Notes: generated by a model from the letters alone, not told the origin. A stretch of 64,000 nt of DNA from Bacillota bacterium (GCA_023436225.1 JAEZKA010000033.1:1-64000), one strand, 5' to 3'; counted from the first letter of the stretch, positions 51,746 to 61,730 are shown. Numbers and translations are program-made.

Positions 51746-54340
51746 TTATTTTAGTTTTTTCACTACCTCATCAATGGATTTTTCAATTCCATCGCAAACA
51801 GTATAGGTTAGGATACCTTTATCCTTCAGCTTTTGCTTTGGCGAATCTCCAATCCTCATTGCTATGACAGCTTTACAATCCGATATCACTTCAATAATAT
51901 TCTCCATCTTATCCTCATTACTGTCGCATACCTCCTGGCCGTTGCAATATCGGTTTACTGTTCTTTTTTCCTTGAACATTGCATTACCGTTCTTATACTG
52001 ATATATATAGAATTGTGAGGCTTGCCCAAAATGCTGATCGACCATCCTTCCACTTTTGGTGGCAACCGCTATCTGAATATCCAAAGAGCCAGGGTGCTTT
52101 TCCTGCGGCAATGATTGTGCCTGATCCTTACCTAGAAGCCCAACTGCATCTGCTCTACATTGCCTACAATGATACATCTGGGTCAGGGTTTCACCGCACT
52201 GCTTTCGTATCTGAAAAAGCTCCTTCTCATCAGCAGGCTCAAGCGTCTCAAAGACACTACCCATTACCGGTATCATCGGAAGTATATTCGTCATCGTAGC
52301 GCCAAGCTCCTTCGCCTTCTTCACTACCTCCGGGATATGACCGTCATTGATACCCTTTAACATAACGATATTAATTTTACATACTACCCCGTGAGAAGTC
52401 AGCAATCGAATCCCAGCCAACTGATTTGATAATAATATTGCTGCTGCAGCTTCTCCGATATATCGAACCCCCATGTAATCCACATATTTATAAATTTGTG
52501 CTCCAATCACCGGATCGATTGTATTCATTGTTACTGTAACATGGGATACTCCTAAGCCAATCAACTCCTGTGCATATTGGGGCAGCATCAGTCCGTTGGT
52601 CGAGAGACAGAAGGTAATGTTCGGATCCTCTTTCCGAATCAGCTCCAGAGTCTGTTTGGTCTCTTCAAAATTAGCCAGTGCGTCTCCCGGTCCCGCAATC
52701 CCTACTACCGTTAGATTCGCCATCTTCTCCTTGACTTCCAGATAACGCTTCAGAGCTTCTTGTGGTTTTAAGACACTTGTCGTCACCCCTGGCCTGCTTT
52801 CATTCGGGCAGTCATACTTTCTTACGCAATAATTGCAGCTAATATTGCACTTAGGTGCAACCGGTAAATGCATTCTAGCATACTTGTGCGCCTTACAATT
52901 ATAACAGGGGTGCGTCTGGGTCTTATCCTGCAGCTCTGTTACCGTGATCATAGTATCGTCGGCATTTGCTTTATAATATTTATCATACAATCGTTCACGG
53001 AAGTTCCCTTCCCTTTCATCTATAATAGAATTCGTAATCTCGTCTAATAAAGTAAGGGCACCTTCATATCCCAGGCTTCGCAGCCTCTGCCCTCCAAGAT
53101 GATCATGGATGGGAAAGCTTCTTCGTATAAGATGAAGCCCAAGCTTATGTGCGACTCTTCTACCGTCGGAATTTCCGATCATTACGTTCGCCTTAAGTTC
53201 TCTTGCGTATTCCTCTATCGTTGCAAAATCGGTGTCCTCCAGTATCTCATATCGGTCCATTGGGTAATTTGAGGCCAATTTCTCCAGTTCCTTCTCTATC
53301 TTCTCTCGAAAGCCCTGACACTTTGTACCTGTCGCCGTGATTACCGGCATAATGCCATTCTCCACACAAAAACGTACGATACCATAGGTAAAATCAGGAT
53401 CTCCAAAAATGACTGCCGACACCTCACTACTGTATTTATGTGCATCAATCATTGCATCCAGATAGCGGCTTCTCTCCTTATCAATATCAAAGGAAGTCTC
53501 CTGACCGGATAACTCCATAAGAAGAGCGATCAAAGCATCATTATCCCGAAGGCTAATGGGTACATTGCAGGACCGATAAGGCACTCCATAGGTTTCATAA
53601 AGGTATCTTCCTACTGAATCCGACTCCTTTACAAAGCTTGATAGCTCAATTGTCATTCTGGCTCCGGCCATCCTGCCAATATCAGAGAGAGCAGTACCTC
53701 CCTTAGGCAGCTTTTCATATTGCATCTGATACCCACCGTCCAGATTCTCAGAAAGGTCAGGGAGCAGTATGTAATCAATCGAATAATGCTTCAGTAAAGC
53801 CTTTATATATCTGGTATCCGCTGGTGATAACTGATTTGTTATAATATTCACCTTTTTGTGTTTCGTTGCATCCATCGGTATACTCTTTATGATGCAATAC
53901 AGTGCTTTCATAAAACCCTCATATTGACTGCCGGAATATCCGGCACTGGGTACCGGAATGATTGCAATCTGCTGATACTCAGGGTATTCCATATAGAAAC
54001 GTTCGATCATTCTGGGAAGATCTTCTCCAATCGTCTCGGCAAGGCAGGTGGTTGCGACACCGATCACCTCCGGTTCATAGACGCGAATCAGATTAAGTAG
54101 TCCTTGAATCAGATTCCTCTCGCCACCATATACCGTCCCTTCCTCCGTAAGCGATGAGGAAGCGATATCCACTGGTTCATTGTAATGTGTTGCCATATGT
54201 CTGCGTATATAAGTACTGCAGCCCTGGGAGCCGTGGAGGATGGACATACATTTCTTGATCCCATAGAATGCAGTGACTACTCCCATGGGCATGCACATAT
54301 TGCATGGGTTTACATTTAGGTTCACTAGTTTTCCGCTCAT
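51746..54340 (-). CDS. nifB: NifN-NifB fusion: FeMo-co scaffold and radical-SAM cofactor synthase
   Basis: An 864-residue fusion. Residues about 1-455 are NifN, a NifK-like scaffold subunit that partners NifE (N-terminal CNMCMPMGVVTAFYG, HGSQGCSTYIRRH). About 470-700 is NifB: an N-terminal Cys pair (HPCYNCKAH), the radical-SAM CxxxCxxC (CNISCNYC) and IAGPGDALANFEET. Residues about 750-864 are a NifX/NafY-like cofactor-carrier domain (IAVATKSGRMVDQHFG). NifB makes the 8Fe core and NifEN matures it, so substrate channelling is plausible. The same fusion is known from C. pasteurianum. It overlaps nifE by 4 bp. Confidence 0.96.
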   Translation of the reverse strand: MSGKLVNLNVNPCNMCMPMGVVTAFYGIKKCMSILHGSQGCSTYIRRHMATHYNEPVDIASSSLTEEGTVYGGERNLIQGLLNLIRVYEPEVIGVATTCLAETIGEDLPRMIERFYMEYPEYQQIAIIPVPSAGYSGSQYEGFMKALYCIIKSIPMDATKHKKVNIITNQLSPADTRYIKALLKHYSIDYILLPDLSENLDGGYQMQYEKLPKGGTALSDIGRMAGARMTIELSSFVKESDSVGRYLYETYGVPYRSCNVPISLRDNDALIALLMELSGQETSFDIDKERSRYLDAMIDAHKYSSEVSAVIFGDPDFTYGIVRFCVENGIMPVITATGTKCQGFREKIEKELEKLASNYPMDRYEILEDTDFATIEEYARELKANVMIGNSDGRRVAHKLGLHLIRRSFPIHDHLGGQRLRSLGYEGALTLLDEITNSIIDEREGNFRERLYDKYYKANADDTMITVTELQDKTQTHPCYNCKAHKYARMHLPVAPKCNISCNYCVRKYDCPNESRPGVTTSVLKPQEALKRYLEVKEKMANLTVVGIAGPGDALANFEETKQTLELIRKEDPNITFCLSTNGLMLPQYAQELIGLGVSHVTVTMNTIDPVIGAQIYKYVDYMGVRYIGEAAAAILLSNQLAGIRLLTSHGVVCKINIVMLKGINDGHIPEVVKKAKELGATMTNILPMIPVMGSVFETLEPADEKELFQIRKQCGETLTQMYHCRQCRADAVGLLGKDQAQSLPQEKHPGSLDIQIAVATKSGRMVDQHFGQASQFYIYQYKNGNAMFKEKRTVNRYCNGQEVCDSNEDKMENIIEVISDCKAVIAMRIGDSPKQKLKDKGILTYTVCDGIEKSIDEVVKKLK

Positions 54341-55686
54341 TTTGTCTTCTCCTTCCTAAGATAATCCCACACGGGATGGCAGATACTTCGGTAAATCTCC
54401 TCGGTAAAATTCACCACTCCGTCAAAACCGCAGAGGGGCCGCTTTCTCTCATGGTTATGATCACAGAAAGCCACCCCCAGTTTATAAGCTAACGGTCTTT
54501 CCTTCACGCCTCCCACCAGGATATCAGCCTTCCTCTCCCGGATGAATTTCTCAAGCTCAGCAGGGTTGGTGTCATCCAAAATAACTGTATTCTCATTCAC
54601 CAGCTCTGTAATCAACTCATAGTCCTCCTTTTTACCCGTCTGAGTTCCGACCACGACTGTCTCTATACCGAGTGATTTAAACTGCTTAATCAGGGAAATT
54701 GCTTTAAAGCCTCCACCTACATAAATGGCGGCACGCTTACCCTCCAGTCGGCTACGATAAATAGAAATAAAATCGGAAAGAAGCTTACTCTGCTCCTCAC
54801 AGAATCGGATCGCTTCCTCTTTCGCCTTCGAATCTCCCAAGGCTTCGGTAATTCGTATCAGGGAATTCATCGTATCTTCAATTCCATAGAAGCTGACTTT
54901 AATATAGGGTATTCCAAGCTCCTCCTTCATCCGATTGGCCAAATAAGTGCTGGAGCCGGCACATTGTACGACGTTCAGGCATGCTGCCGGAGCCTTAATC
55001 AAGGTATCATAGCAGGAATCTCCTGTTAACGATGAGATTACGTTAACTCCGATCTTCTTCAGATAATCCTTTACAATCCATAACTCACCGGCGAGATTAA
55101 AATCTCCCAGTATATTAATTCCCTCTACTTTCTCCTTCCTGTGCGGTGCGAGTAATTCCATGATTGCATCACAGGCAAGCTTATAGCCAACGGATTTATT
55201 ACCCGAGAACCCAGGGGATTTTACCGGAATAACTCGAATTTCATGCTTTTCTGAGATCCTTTTACAGATTGCCTCCACATCATCTCCGATCACACCGACA
55301 ATACAGGTGGCATACACAAAGATAAGCCTTGGATTGTGACTTTCTATGATTTCCTCCAGTGCCTCCGATAATTTTTTCTCCCCTCCGAAGATTACATCTC
55401 TTTCCTGTAAGTCCGTGGAAAAGCTATTTCTGTATAGATCCGATCCACTGCTAAGACTACCTCGGATGTCCCAGGTATAACTGGCACATCCGATTGGCCC
55501 ATGTACTACATGAAATGCATCCGTAATCGGATTGAGTACCACTCGGGCTCCGCAGTATACACATGCCCTCTGGCTGACTGAACCGGATACACTATTGCTG
55601 TCACAACGAATTCCCTTACCGCTACAACCCTCCTGCTTTTGTAATATAAAGCCCCTTCGATCTTCCAAAACACAGGTATCAACCAT
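54337..55686 (-). CDS. nifE: Nitrogenase cofactor scaffold NifE
   Basis: A 449-residue NifD-like scaffold for FeMo-co maturation. Cluster-ligand cysteines equivalent to NifD occur in SQRACVYCGARVVLNP, HGPIGCASYTWD and VYATCIVGVIGDD. I chose the ATG at 55684-55686; the longer frame starts at a GTG only 3 bp from the AAAGGA site. It lies between nifK and nifN-B, and forms NifEN with the N-terminal half of the next gene. Confidence 0.95.
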   Translation of the reverse strand: MVDTCVLEDRRGFILQKQEGCSGKGIRCDSNSVSGSVSQRACVYCGARVVLNPITDAFHVVHGPIGCASYTWDIRGSLSSGSDLYRNSFSTDLQERDVIFGGEKKLSEALEEIIESHNPRLIFVYATCIVGVIGDDVEAICKRISEKHEIRVIPVKSPGFSGNKSVGYKLACDAIMELLAPHRKEKVEGINILGDFNLAGELWIVKDYLKKIGVNVISSLTGDSCYDTLIKAPAACLNVVQCAGSSTYLANRMKEELGIPYIKVSFYGIEDTMNSLIRITEALGDSKAKEEAIRFCEEQSKLLSDFISIYRSRLEGKRAAIYVGGGFKAISLIKQFKSLGIETVVVGTQTGKKEDYELITELVNENTVILDDTNPAELEKFIRERKADILVGGVKERPLAYKLGVAFCDHNHERKRPLCGFDGVVNFTEEIYRSICHPVWDYLRKEKTK

Positions 55687-55784
55687 AGGATGCACTTCCT
55701 TTCAATTAATCTCTTATTATAGGAATTAGAGTATCAAAGTCTGTTTCGTTCGCCAATTTCATAATAATATCTACAGCAGCTCCT

Positions 55785-57149
55785 CTACAGGACCATCTCG
55801 AAATCTTCTTCTGACGCATCACGGTCCTGGCGATCCATCAGAGCGCAGCTGATGAGCTCTGCCAATCGCATACCTCCTCGATAACCTATTAATGGCATAT
55901 AGGAATGAATATAACGGTCAATGATTGGAAATCCTGCCCGTACAAAGGGAATATCTTCTGCTCTGGCGATGTATTTACCGTGGGTGCCACCTATCAACAG
56001 ATCCACTTTCTCCTCCTTAATCCACTGATGCAATTCGAATAAATCTCCGGAAGCTTTCGCTTTACAGCCTTCCATTCCAAACCTCATGAACAGCTCCTGA
56101 GCCTCCAGCTCAAACGCTTCTCCCGGGGTTCCTGTCACTAAATACTTCGGTATCATTCCCATCTCAAGTGCAAATTCCGCTATACCGAGCACCGTATCCG
56201 GATCGCCGAAGATGGCCACCTTCTTATTGTAGGTATAGGGGTGTATGTCAATCAGTATATCAACCAGCTGGCCTCTCTCCTCCTCCAGTTCATAGGGAAC
56301 TAAATTCTTTGAGTAGGTCTGCAGCGCCATGATATATTCGTCAGTCCTGCCGATGCCGATCGGAAGTGCTAAGAGTTTATAGGGGACATTGCATTTTCTG
56401 GAAAGGGTAAGAGCAGGGGCTTCACTTGCTGCCTTACCCATCGCCAGAGTAAGCTCGCTATCTCCAAGTGTCTTGATCTCCTCCACCGTTGTGCCACCTT
56501 TCGGGTATAACTCAAATTTACCGGTCATCGGACAGTCCATGACTCCACTGGTATCCGGCAGCATCGTGTAGGAAACCTGCATGGCTTTGGCAATCCGCTT
56601 CATTTCTCTCATATCTCCCGGATTCACGAAGCCGGGAAGGAGTACCACCTTACCGTTTTTCTTTCCTGTGGAGCCGGAAAGATAGCTGATAAAGCTTGCT
56701 ACCATATTACTAAAACCGGTGATGTGGGAGCCCTTATAGCTAGGGGTATTGGTATGAACCATATACTTTCCTTCCGGAATCTCAATCCCCTGAATCAATG
56801 CATTCAAGTCATCGCCAATGGTTTCGGACAGACAGGTGGTATGCACAGCAATGATCTTCGGATTATAAATATCAAATATGTTCTTGGCAGCCGTCTTCAG
56901 ATTGGTGCCCCCACCAAAAACAGAAGCGCCCTCAGTAAAGGAACTGGAGGACGCCATCGCCGGATCTTTAAAGTGTCTGGTTAAAAACATTCTGTGAAAT
57001 GCACAACAGCCCTGAGAACCATGGCTATGAGGCATACATTCGTGCACCCCGAGAGCTGCATACATGGCGCCTACCGGCTGACAGGTCTTGGCTGGATTGA
57101 CCCTCAGTGCGCTGCGGTCATAGGTTTCTTTTCTGGTATAGTCTAGCAT
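55785..57149 (-). CDS. nifK: Nitrogenase MoFe protein beta chain
   Basis: A 454-residue beta subunit, shorter at the N-terminus than the about 520-residue Azotobacter form, as in C. pasteurianum. P-cluster cysteines lie in KTCQPVGA, GSQGCCAFHR and TTCLSETIGDD; the serine ligand region is YKGSHITG. It pairs with NifD as alpha2-beta2. The start overlaps the nifD end by 7 bp. Confidence 0.97.
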   Translation of the reverse strand: MLDYTRKETYDRSALRVNPAKTCQPVGAMYAALGVHECMPHSHGSQGCCAFHRMFLTRHFKDPAMASSSSFTEGASVFGGGTNLKTAAKNIFDIYNPKIIAVHTTCLSETIGDDLNALIQGIEIPEGKYMVHTNTPSYKGSHITGFSNMVASFISYLSGSTGKKNGKVVLLPGFVNPGDMREMKRIAKAMQVSYTMLPDTSGVMDCPMTGKFELYPKGGTTVEEIKTLGDSELTLAMGKAASEAPALTLSRKCNVPYKLLALPIGIGRTDEYIMALQTYSKNLVPYELEEERGQLVDILIDIHPYTYNKKVAIFGDPDTVLGIAEFALEMGMIPKYLVTGTPGEAFELEAQELFMRFGMEGCKAKASGDLFELHQWIKEEKVDLLIGGTHGKYIARAEDIPFVRAGFPIIDRYIHSYMPLIGYRGGMRLAELISCALMDRQDRDASEEDFEMVL

Positions 57150-58741
57150 GCGGCTTCACCTCCAAATGTTCCCTCTATGCTGGGTATCGTCTTCCAGGGT
57201 GCCTTGACATAGCTCCAAGCCGGTGTATAGATTCCCATGGTAATATCCCTGGCGAAATTAACAGCTCCTCGGAAGCAGGAGTAAGGCCCGCTATAATCAT
57301 AGGAATGCAGCTGTCTTGACAGAATTCCATTCTTTTGCGCTACGAATTTATCCTTGATGCCGGAGAAGAAGATATCCGGCTTCAACAGCTTTAGGAACTC
57401 CTCCGTCTCAAAATGGTTCAAGTCATCCACCATATAAGTACCGTCCTGCATATCCTTTACCATACCTCCGTAATAATCAATAAGCTTCTCTTCCTTAAGC
57501 TTACTCAGATCCTCCTCGGATAAATAAACATGATATTTTGCAGGATCCGGCTCTACGGTAATGGATTCGATATTCTTACTGTCCGCATCCGTCTTGACAA
57601 AGGGAAGCACTTCACGGCCTTCATATTCCTCCCGATGACCGAATTCATAACCGGCTAATATGGTGTGTACTCCTAGATCATTTAACAGGAACTGGTAGTG
57701 GTGAGCTCTGGAGCCACCGACATAGATCGCTGCTGTCTTTCCCTTCAGCTTACTCTTGTAATAATCCATATCCTCCCGTACTGCTTCAAGCTCATCAGCA
57801 ATCACATATTCTGTCCTTACAGACAGCTTCGGATCGTTGAAGTATCTTGCAATATTACGTAGTGTCTCAATTGTTCCTTCGACTCCGATAAAATTCACCT
57901 TCATCCACGGCACTCCGTATTTTGTCTCAATCAGCTCTGCGATATAATTAATGGATCGATGGCACTGAACCAAACTTAAATTTGCTTTATGCGCGTTACT
58001 GAGATCTTCGATACTACTGTCACCGGTAAAGGTCGACACAACCTCGTAGCCGATCCGTTTTAGAAGTCGCTCTGTCTCCCAACCGTCACCGCCGATATTA
58101 TATTCACCGAGCAGATTCACACTGAATTTATTCTTAATCTCACGATCACCCTCACCGATTACGCACCTTACCAGCTGATTGTTCGCAATGTGGTGACCGG
58201 CAGATTGGCTGACACCCTTATAGCCCTCACAGCTAAAGGCAATACACTTAATGTTGTATTCCTTCTCCGCCCATTTCGCTACCGCATGGATATCATCACC
58301 AATAAGACCTACGGGACAGGTTGAGCAGATGAATATCGTTGGCGGATGAAAGAGCTCCATCGCTTCCTCGATGGCTTTCTTCAGCTTCTTCTCACCTCCG
58401 AATACAATATCCGGCTCCTGCAGATCCGTTGAAAAGCAATACTGCAGATAATTCGGTTTATCGTCTTCCTTCCTTGCCTTATGTCTTCTGGTACCCCAGG
58501 AATAGTATGCGCAGCCTATTGGCCCGTGTGTGATGATAAAGGCATCTTTAATGGGTCCTAACACAACACCCTTACAGCCTGCATAGCAGCAGCCTCGCTG
58601 GGTAATGATGCCCGGTATCGTTCTGACATTGGCCGCGATCTCGTTATTTCTCTCATTGTTATTTACATCGACCATATGCTCTTTTCGGTTTTTATATACT
58701 TTGGAATTATATTGATCCAATACCTTGTTCATGGCATTCAT
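57143..58741 (-). CDS. nifD: Nitrogenase MoFe protein alpha chain
   Basis: A 532-residue alpha subunit that holds FeMo-co. P-cluster cysteines are in RGCCYAGCKG, GPIGCAYYS and STCPVGLIGDD. The FeMo-co cysteine is in LVQCHRSINY and the histidine in RQLHSYDYSGPY; the catalytic histidine is in SAGHHIANN. A segment of about 50 residues after GYEFGHREEYEGREV is absent from Azotobacter NifD and matches the insertion known in C. pasteurianum. The ATG at 58739-58741 has AAGGAGGTG before it. Confidence 0.97.
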   Translation of the reverse strand: MNAMNKVLDQYNSKVYKNRKEHMVDVNNNERNNEIAANVRTIPGIITQRGCCYAGCKGVVLGPIKDAFIITHGPIGCAYYSWGTRRHKARKEDDKPNYLQYCFSTDLQEPDIVFGGEKKLKKAIEEAMELFHPPTIFICSTCPVGLIGDDIHAVAKWAEKEYNIKCIAFSCEGYKGVSQSAGHHIANNQLVRCVIGEGDREIKNKFSVNLLGEYNIGGDGWETERLLKRIGYEVVSTFTGDSSIEDLSNAHKANLSLVQCHRSINYIAELIETKYGVPWMKVNFIGVEGTIETLRNIARYFNDPKLSVRTEYVIADELEAVREDMDYYKSKLKGKTAAIYVGGSRAHHYQFLLNDLGVHTILAGYEFGHREEYEGREVLPFVKTDADSKNIESITVEPDPAKYHVYLSEEDLSKLKEEKLIDYYGGMVKDMQDGTYMVDDLNHFETEEFLKLLKPDIFFSGIKDKFVAQKNGILSRQLHSYDYSGPYSCFRGAVNFARDITMGIYTPAWSYVKAPWKTIPSIEGTFGGEAAC

Positions 58742-58754
58742 AACTATCACCTCC

Positions 58755-59138
58755 TTAATATGCTTCGGTTGTCATCTCTCCGTTACGCACCCTGTAATTC
58801 TCCAGGATTGGCAGTACAAATATCTTACCATCCCCCGGGTTACCGGCGCTGTTCGCCTCCATAATCGCATTCACAACCTGATCCAAATCCTTATCATCAA
58901 CAATGACGGTAAAGACCCTTTTGGATATCAATCGACTGCTTTCAGATAGATATTCACCTTGAGCGGTAGCCGGTACTTCACCTGCTTCGACGATGGATCG
59001 GAGCAAAGTCATATCGATAAGCTTCTTCCCACGTCCCAGTACCTTTCTGCAGGTAAAGGCCGGAAAACCTGCCTCTGCCAAGGCTTCCTTTGTCTCATTC
59101 ACCTTATTTTGCCGGACGATTGCCATAACTTCCTTCAT
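58755..59138 (-). CDS. nifI2: Nitrogenase PII-like regulator NifI2
   Basis: A 127-residue GlnB-family protein (TCRKVLGRGKK, KRVFTVIVDDKDLDQVVNAIM, GDGKIFVLPI). In methanogens NifI1 and NifI2 form a complex that inhibits MoFe protein when 2-oxoglutarate is low and ammonium is present. The T-loop is longer than in NifI1, as expected of NifI2. It lies between nifI1 and nifD, the usual place. Confidence 0.95.
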   Translation of the reverse strand: MKEVMAIVRQNKVNETKEALAEAGFPAFTCRKVLGRGKKLIDMTLLRSIVEAGEVPATAQGEYLSESSRLISKRVFTVIVDDKDLDQVVNAIMEANSAGNPGDGKIFVLPILENYRVRNGEMTTEAY

Positions 59139-59171
59139 ATTTCACCTCCATGATGGCGCTTTGCGCCATTA

Positions 59172-59498
59172 CTACAGACCCTTCTTCTTCGTACTGATGG
59201 TATAGGCCTCTTCTACCGGACTCACAAAGATTCGTCCATCACCGTAATGTCCTTCCTCTCCTGTTCTCGCATACCTCATAACGATTTTTATAACATCATC
59301 CTTATCGATATCTTCAACCACCATCAATAACATCTCCTTAGGTATCTCATCATAGTAAACCTCGCCTACCTTGACCCCTTTCTGCTTGCCCCGACCAAAT
59401 ACATCCATCTTGGTTACCGCCGGATAGCCTGCTGCAAGCAATTCCGATAATACAATTCCCACCTTCTCGGGACGAATAATTGCTCTTACCAATACCAT
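59172..59498 (-). CDS. nifI1: Nitrogenase PII-like regulator NifI1
   Basis: A 108-residue GlnB-family protein (VLVRAIIRPEKV, MDVFGRGKQKGV, GHYGDGRIFVSPVEEAYTI). It acts with NifI2 in post-translational nitrogen switch-off. It starts about 20 bp after nifH. Confidence 0.95.
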   Translation of the reverse strand: MVLVRAIIRPEKVGIVLSELLAAGYPAVTKMDVFGRGKQKGVKVGEVYYDEIPKEMLLMVVEDIDKDDVIKIVMRYARTGEEGHYGDGRIFVSPVEEAYTISTKKKGL

Positions 59499-59519
59499 AA
59501 TCTTACCTCCCTCTCAATG

Positions 59520-60341
59520 TTATAAATCCAAGATACCATGCTCCATCAGAAGCTCTTCCAGACGTTCCTGCTTCATGGGCTTCGGTATCACAAACATGTC
59601 ATTCCCGTCAATCTTCTGCGCTAAAGCACGATACTCATCCGCCTGATTAGCACTCTTGTCATAATCAATTACCGTCTTCTTGTTAATCTCAGCCCTCTGT
59701 ACCATATTGTCTCTGGGAACGAAATGGATCATCTGAGAACCCAGCTCCTTCGCAAAAGCGGCCACTAACTCCGATTCCCCATCTACCTTTCTGGAATTAC
59801 AAATAATACCTCCCAATCGAACTCCACCGGTACTTGCATACTTCTGAATACCCTTCGATATGTTATTTGCTGCATAGAGCGCCATCATTTCTCCTGAGGC
59901 TACGATATAAATCTCCTGAGCCTTTCCCTCTCGGATCGGCATTGCGAAGCCTCCGCATACTACATCACCCAGTACATCGTAAAAAACATAATCAAGATCA
60001 TCCGTATAAGCACCCAGCTGCTCCAGGAGATTAATGGAGGTGATAATGCCTCGACCGGCACACCCAACACCGGGTTCCGGGCCACCGGACTCCACACAGC
60101 GGATACCGGCAAAGCCACTCTTCATGATGTACTCCAGATCAATATCCTCTCCTTCTTCTCTTAAGGTATCAAGTACCGTCTTTTGTGCCAGACCACCTAG
60201 AATTAGTCTCGTGGAATCTGCCTTTGGATCGCAGCCCACAATCATAATTTTCTTGCCCATCTCTCCAAGCCCGGCAGTCAAGTTCTGTGTTGTGGTGGAC
60301 TTTCCGATTCCTCCCTTGCCGTAAATCGCAACCTGTCTCAT
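59520..60341 (-). CDS. nifH: Nitrogenase iron protein
   Basis: A 273-residue dimeric ATPase that passes electrons to the MoFe protein. Walker A is GKGGIGKST (residues 8-16). The [4Fe-4S] ligands are Cys93 (GVGCAGRG) and Cys128 (DVVCGG). Arg96, the ADP-ribosylation site of some bacteria, is present, but no draT or draG is seen here. It is the first gene of the nif operon; AAGGAGGG precedes the ATG. Confidence 0.98.
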   Translation of the reverse strand: MRQVAIYGKGGIGKSTTTQNLTAGLGEMGKKIMIVGCDPKADSTRLILGGLAQKTVLDTLREEGEDIDLEYIMKSGFAGIRCVESGGPEPGVGCAGRGIITSINLLEQLGAYTDDLDYVFYDVLGDVVCGGFAMPIREGKAQEIYIVASGEMMALYAANNISKGIQKYASTGGVRLGGIICNSRKVDGESELVAAFAKELGSQMIHFVPRDNMVQRAEINKKTVIDYDKSANQADEYRALAQKIDGNDMFVIPKPMKQERLEELLMEHGILDL

Positions 60342-60453
60342 ATAAAACCCTCCTTAATATGTTGAACCTATGGTTCATGTATGATAGATGCCATAGGAAG
60401 TCGTTTCCTATGATACAATAGAAACCACGCTTCGCGAACTTTCCTATACAATA

Positions 60454-60494
60454 ACAAAAAGACGCCATCACCCGGTAATAGGTAATGACGTCTT
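60454..60494 (-). terminator. Leader terminator (attenuator candidate) of the nif operon
   Basis: Minus strand: a 14-bp stem AAGACGTCATTACC / GGTGATGGCGTCTT (60481-60494 with 60460-60473), then TTTTTGTTATT. It lies between the predicted promoter and nifH, about 115 bp before the start codon. Further stems follow (CATAGGAA/TTCCTATG, GAACC/GGTTC). The same tail ends the modA leader hairpin. Confidence 0.72.
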
Positions 60495-60542
60495 TGTCTA
60501 TAAGGTATCTAAGACTTTATGTTGCAATTCTAGCATCCTTAA

Positions 60543-60571
60543 ATTGAAGTTTCAATACATTGAATTGTCAA
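60543..60571 (-). promoter_or_regulatory. Candidate nifH promoter
   Basis: Minus strand: TTGACA (60566-60571), 17-bp spacer, TTCAAT (60543-60548). The -10 is poor (4 of 6), suggesting an activator. No sigma-54 type TGGCAC-N5-TTGC is seen. The remainder of the 333-bp modC-nifH gap is AT-rich. Confidence 0.5.
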
Positions 60572-60674
60572 AAATATAACTTACTTTATGCCTTTTATTA
60601 CACAATATAACCTAACACCTTTACAAGTCACAATATTTAACTTTCTGAAAATCCTTTTCTACGATCGTGTAAGG

Positions 60675-61730
60675 TCAATAATCCTTTGTTAACAGAAGCA
60701 GTCGCTCCTTCGGTAGACAGAGGAATTTGGGTGCCTTCTCCTGATATACTCCAGACCAGTCTTTTAAGGGTATTGCACAGCTGAAGCTAGCATTTCCACA
60801 TTCCTTCCCTTGAAGAAAGAGATGGCATTCATGTGAGTTCTCCAAGTATCCAAGCAAGGATACCGGAACACAATTCTCACTCTGGGCTAATAGTAAAGGA
60901 ACGATATCATGCGCCCGAATACCCACATAATTGATGCTATCCGTGACTGACTGTGTTGTTCTGAAACTTATCTTCCAGTCCATTGCTTCTACCTCATGCT
61001 CCGATAGCTTTCTTGCTCTGGAAATATTCTTACAACCACTTAACCTTGCTGTTGACAGATGGGAGGGTCTACGAAAAATATCTGTTTTTGAGCCGAATTC
61101 AATCACACTTCCCTGCTTGACCACAGCAATCAAATCACAAAAGGTATATAACTCCTCCCGATTATGTGATACCATCATCAGATCTCCCTTATAGGACTGG
61201 AGCAGCTCCAATAGCTGAAGCTGGAGCTGATGCTTCAAATACGTATCCAATGCCGAGAAGGGCTCATCAAACATCATTACCTCAGGCTCATTTCCAAGCA
61301 TTCTTGCGATTGCAGCTCTTTGCTGTTCACCGCCTGATAACTGCTGGGGATACTTATCCAATACCCCACTAAGCTGTAGCATTTCAGCATACATCTCCAG
61401 CAGCTTTTTACTCTTGCTCCGATTTCTGATACCGATCAGTATATTATCCCGGACTGACATATTCGGGAATAACGCATAGCTTTGAAATAACATACCAACT
61501 CTTCTCTGTCGGACAGGAAGGTTAATCCCCATTTCCGAATCAAACAGGACTCTGCCATTTAAAATAATTCTTCCCTGATCAGGAGTCTCAAGTCCGGCAA
61601 TGCATCTAAGGGTAAGACTCTTGCCGCTGCCAGAGGCTCCAAGCAGGCCCAATGCTCTTCCAGCATTATCAAAGCATACCTCTAGATTAAAACCCTTATA
61701 TTTCTTGCTTATCTCAACCTTCAAGCTCAT
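60675..61730 (-). CDS. modC: Molybdate ABC importer ATPase
   Basis: A 351-residue ATPase with Walker A GASGSGKS (about 31-38), the signature LSGGEQQRAAIARM and Walker B VMMFDEPFSALD, followed by a C-terminal TOBE/MOP-like domain (about 285-350) that may bind oxyanion. It powers molybdate uptake for FeMo-co. It overlaps modB by 17 bp, and nifH follows in the same direction. Confidence 0.93.
   Translation of the reverse strand: MSLKVEISKKYKGFNLEVCFDNAGRALGLLGASGSGKSLTLRCIAGLETPDQGRIILNGRVLFDSEMGINLPVRQRRVGMLFQSYALFPNMSVRDNILIGIRNRSKSKKLLEMYAEMLQLSGVLDKYPQQLSGGEQQRAAIARMLGNEPEVMMFDEPFSALDTYLKHQLQLQLLELLQSYKGDLMMVSHNREELYTFCDLIAVVKQGSVIEFGSKTDIFRRPSHLSTARLSGCKNISRARKLSEHEVEAMDWKISFRTTQSVTDSINYVGIRAHDIVPLLLAQSENCVPVSLLGYLENSHECHLFLQGKECGNASFSCAIPLKDWSGVYQEKAPKFLCLPKERLLLLTKDY

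Noticed and set aside
60459..60560. ANTAR-binding or Moco riboswitch in the nif and mod leaders
   Set aside because: I could not place two hexaloops with the A1/G4 pattern, nor the conserved Moco aptamer; only the terminator stems are convincing.
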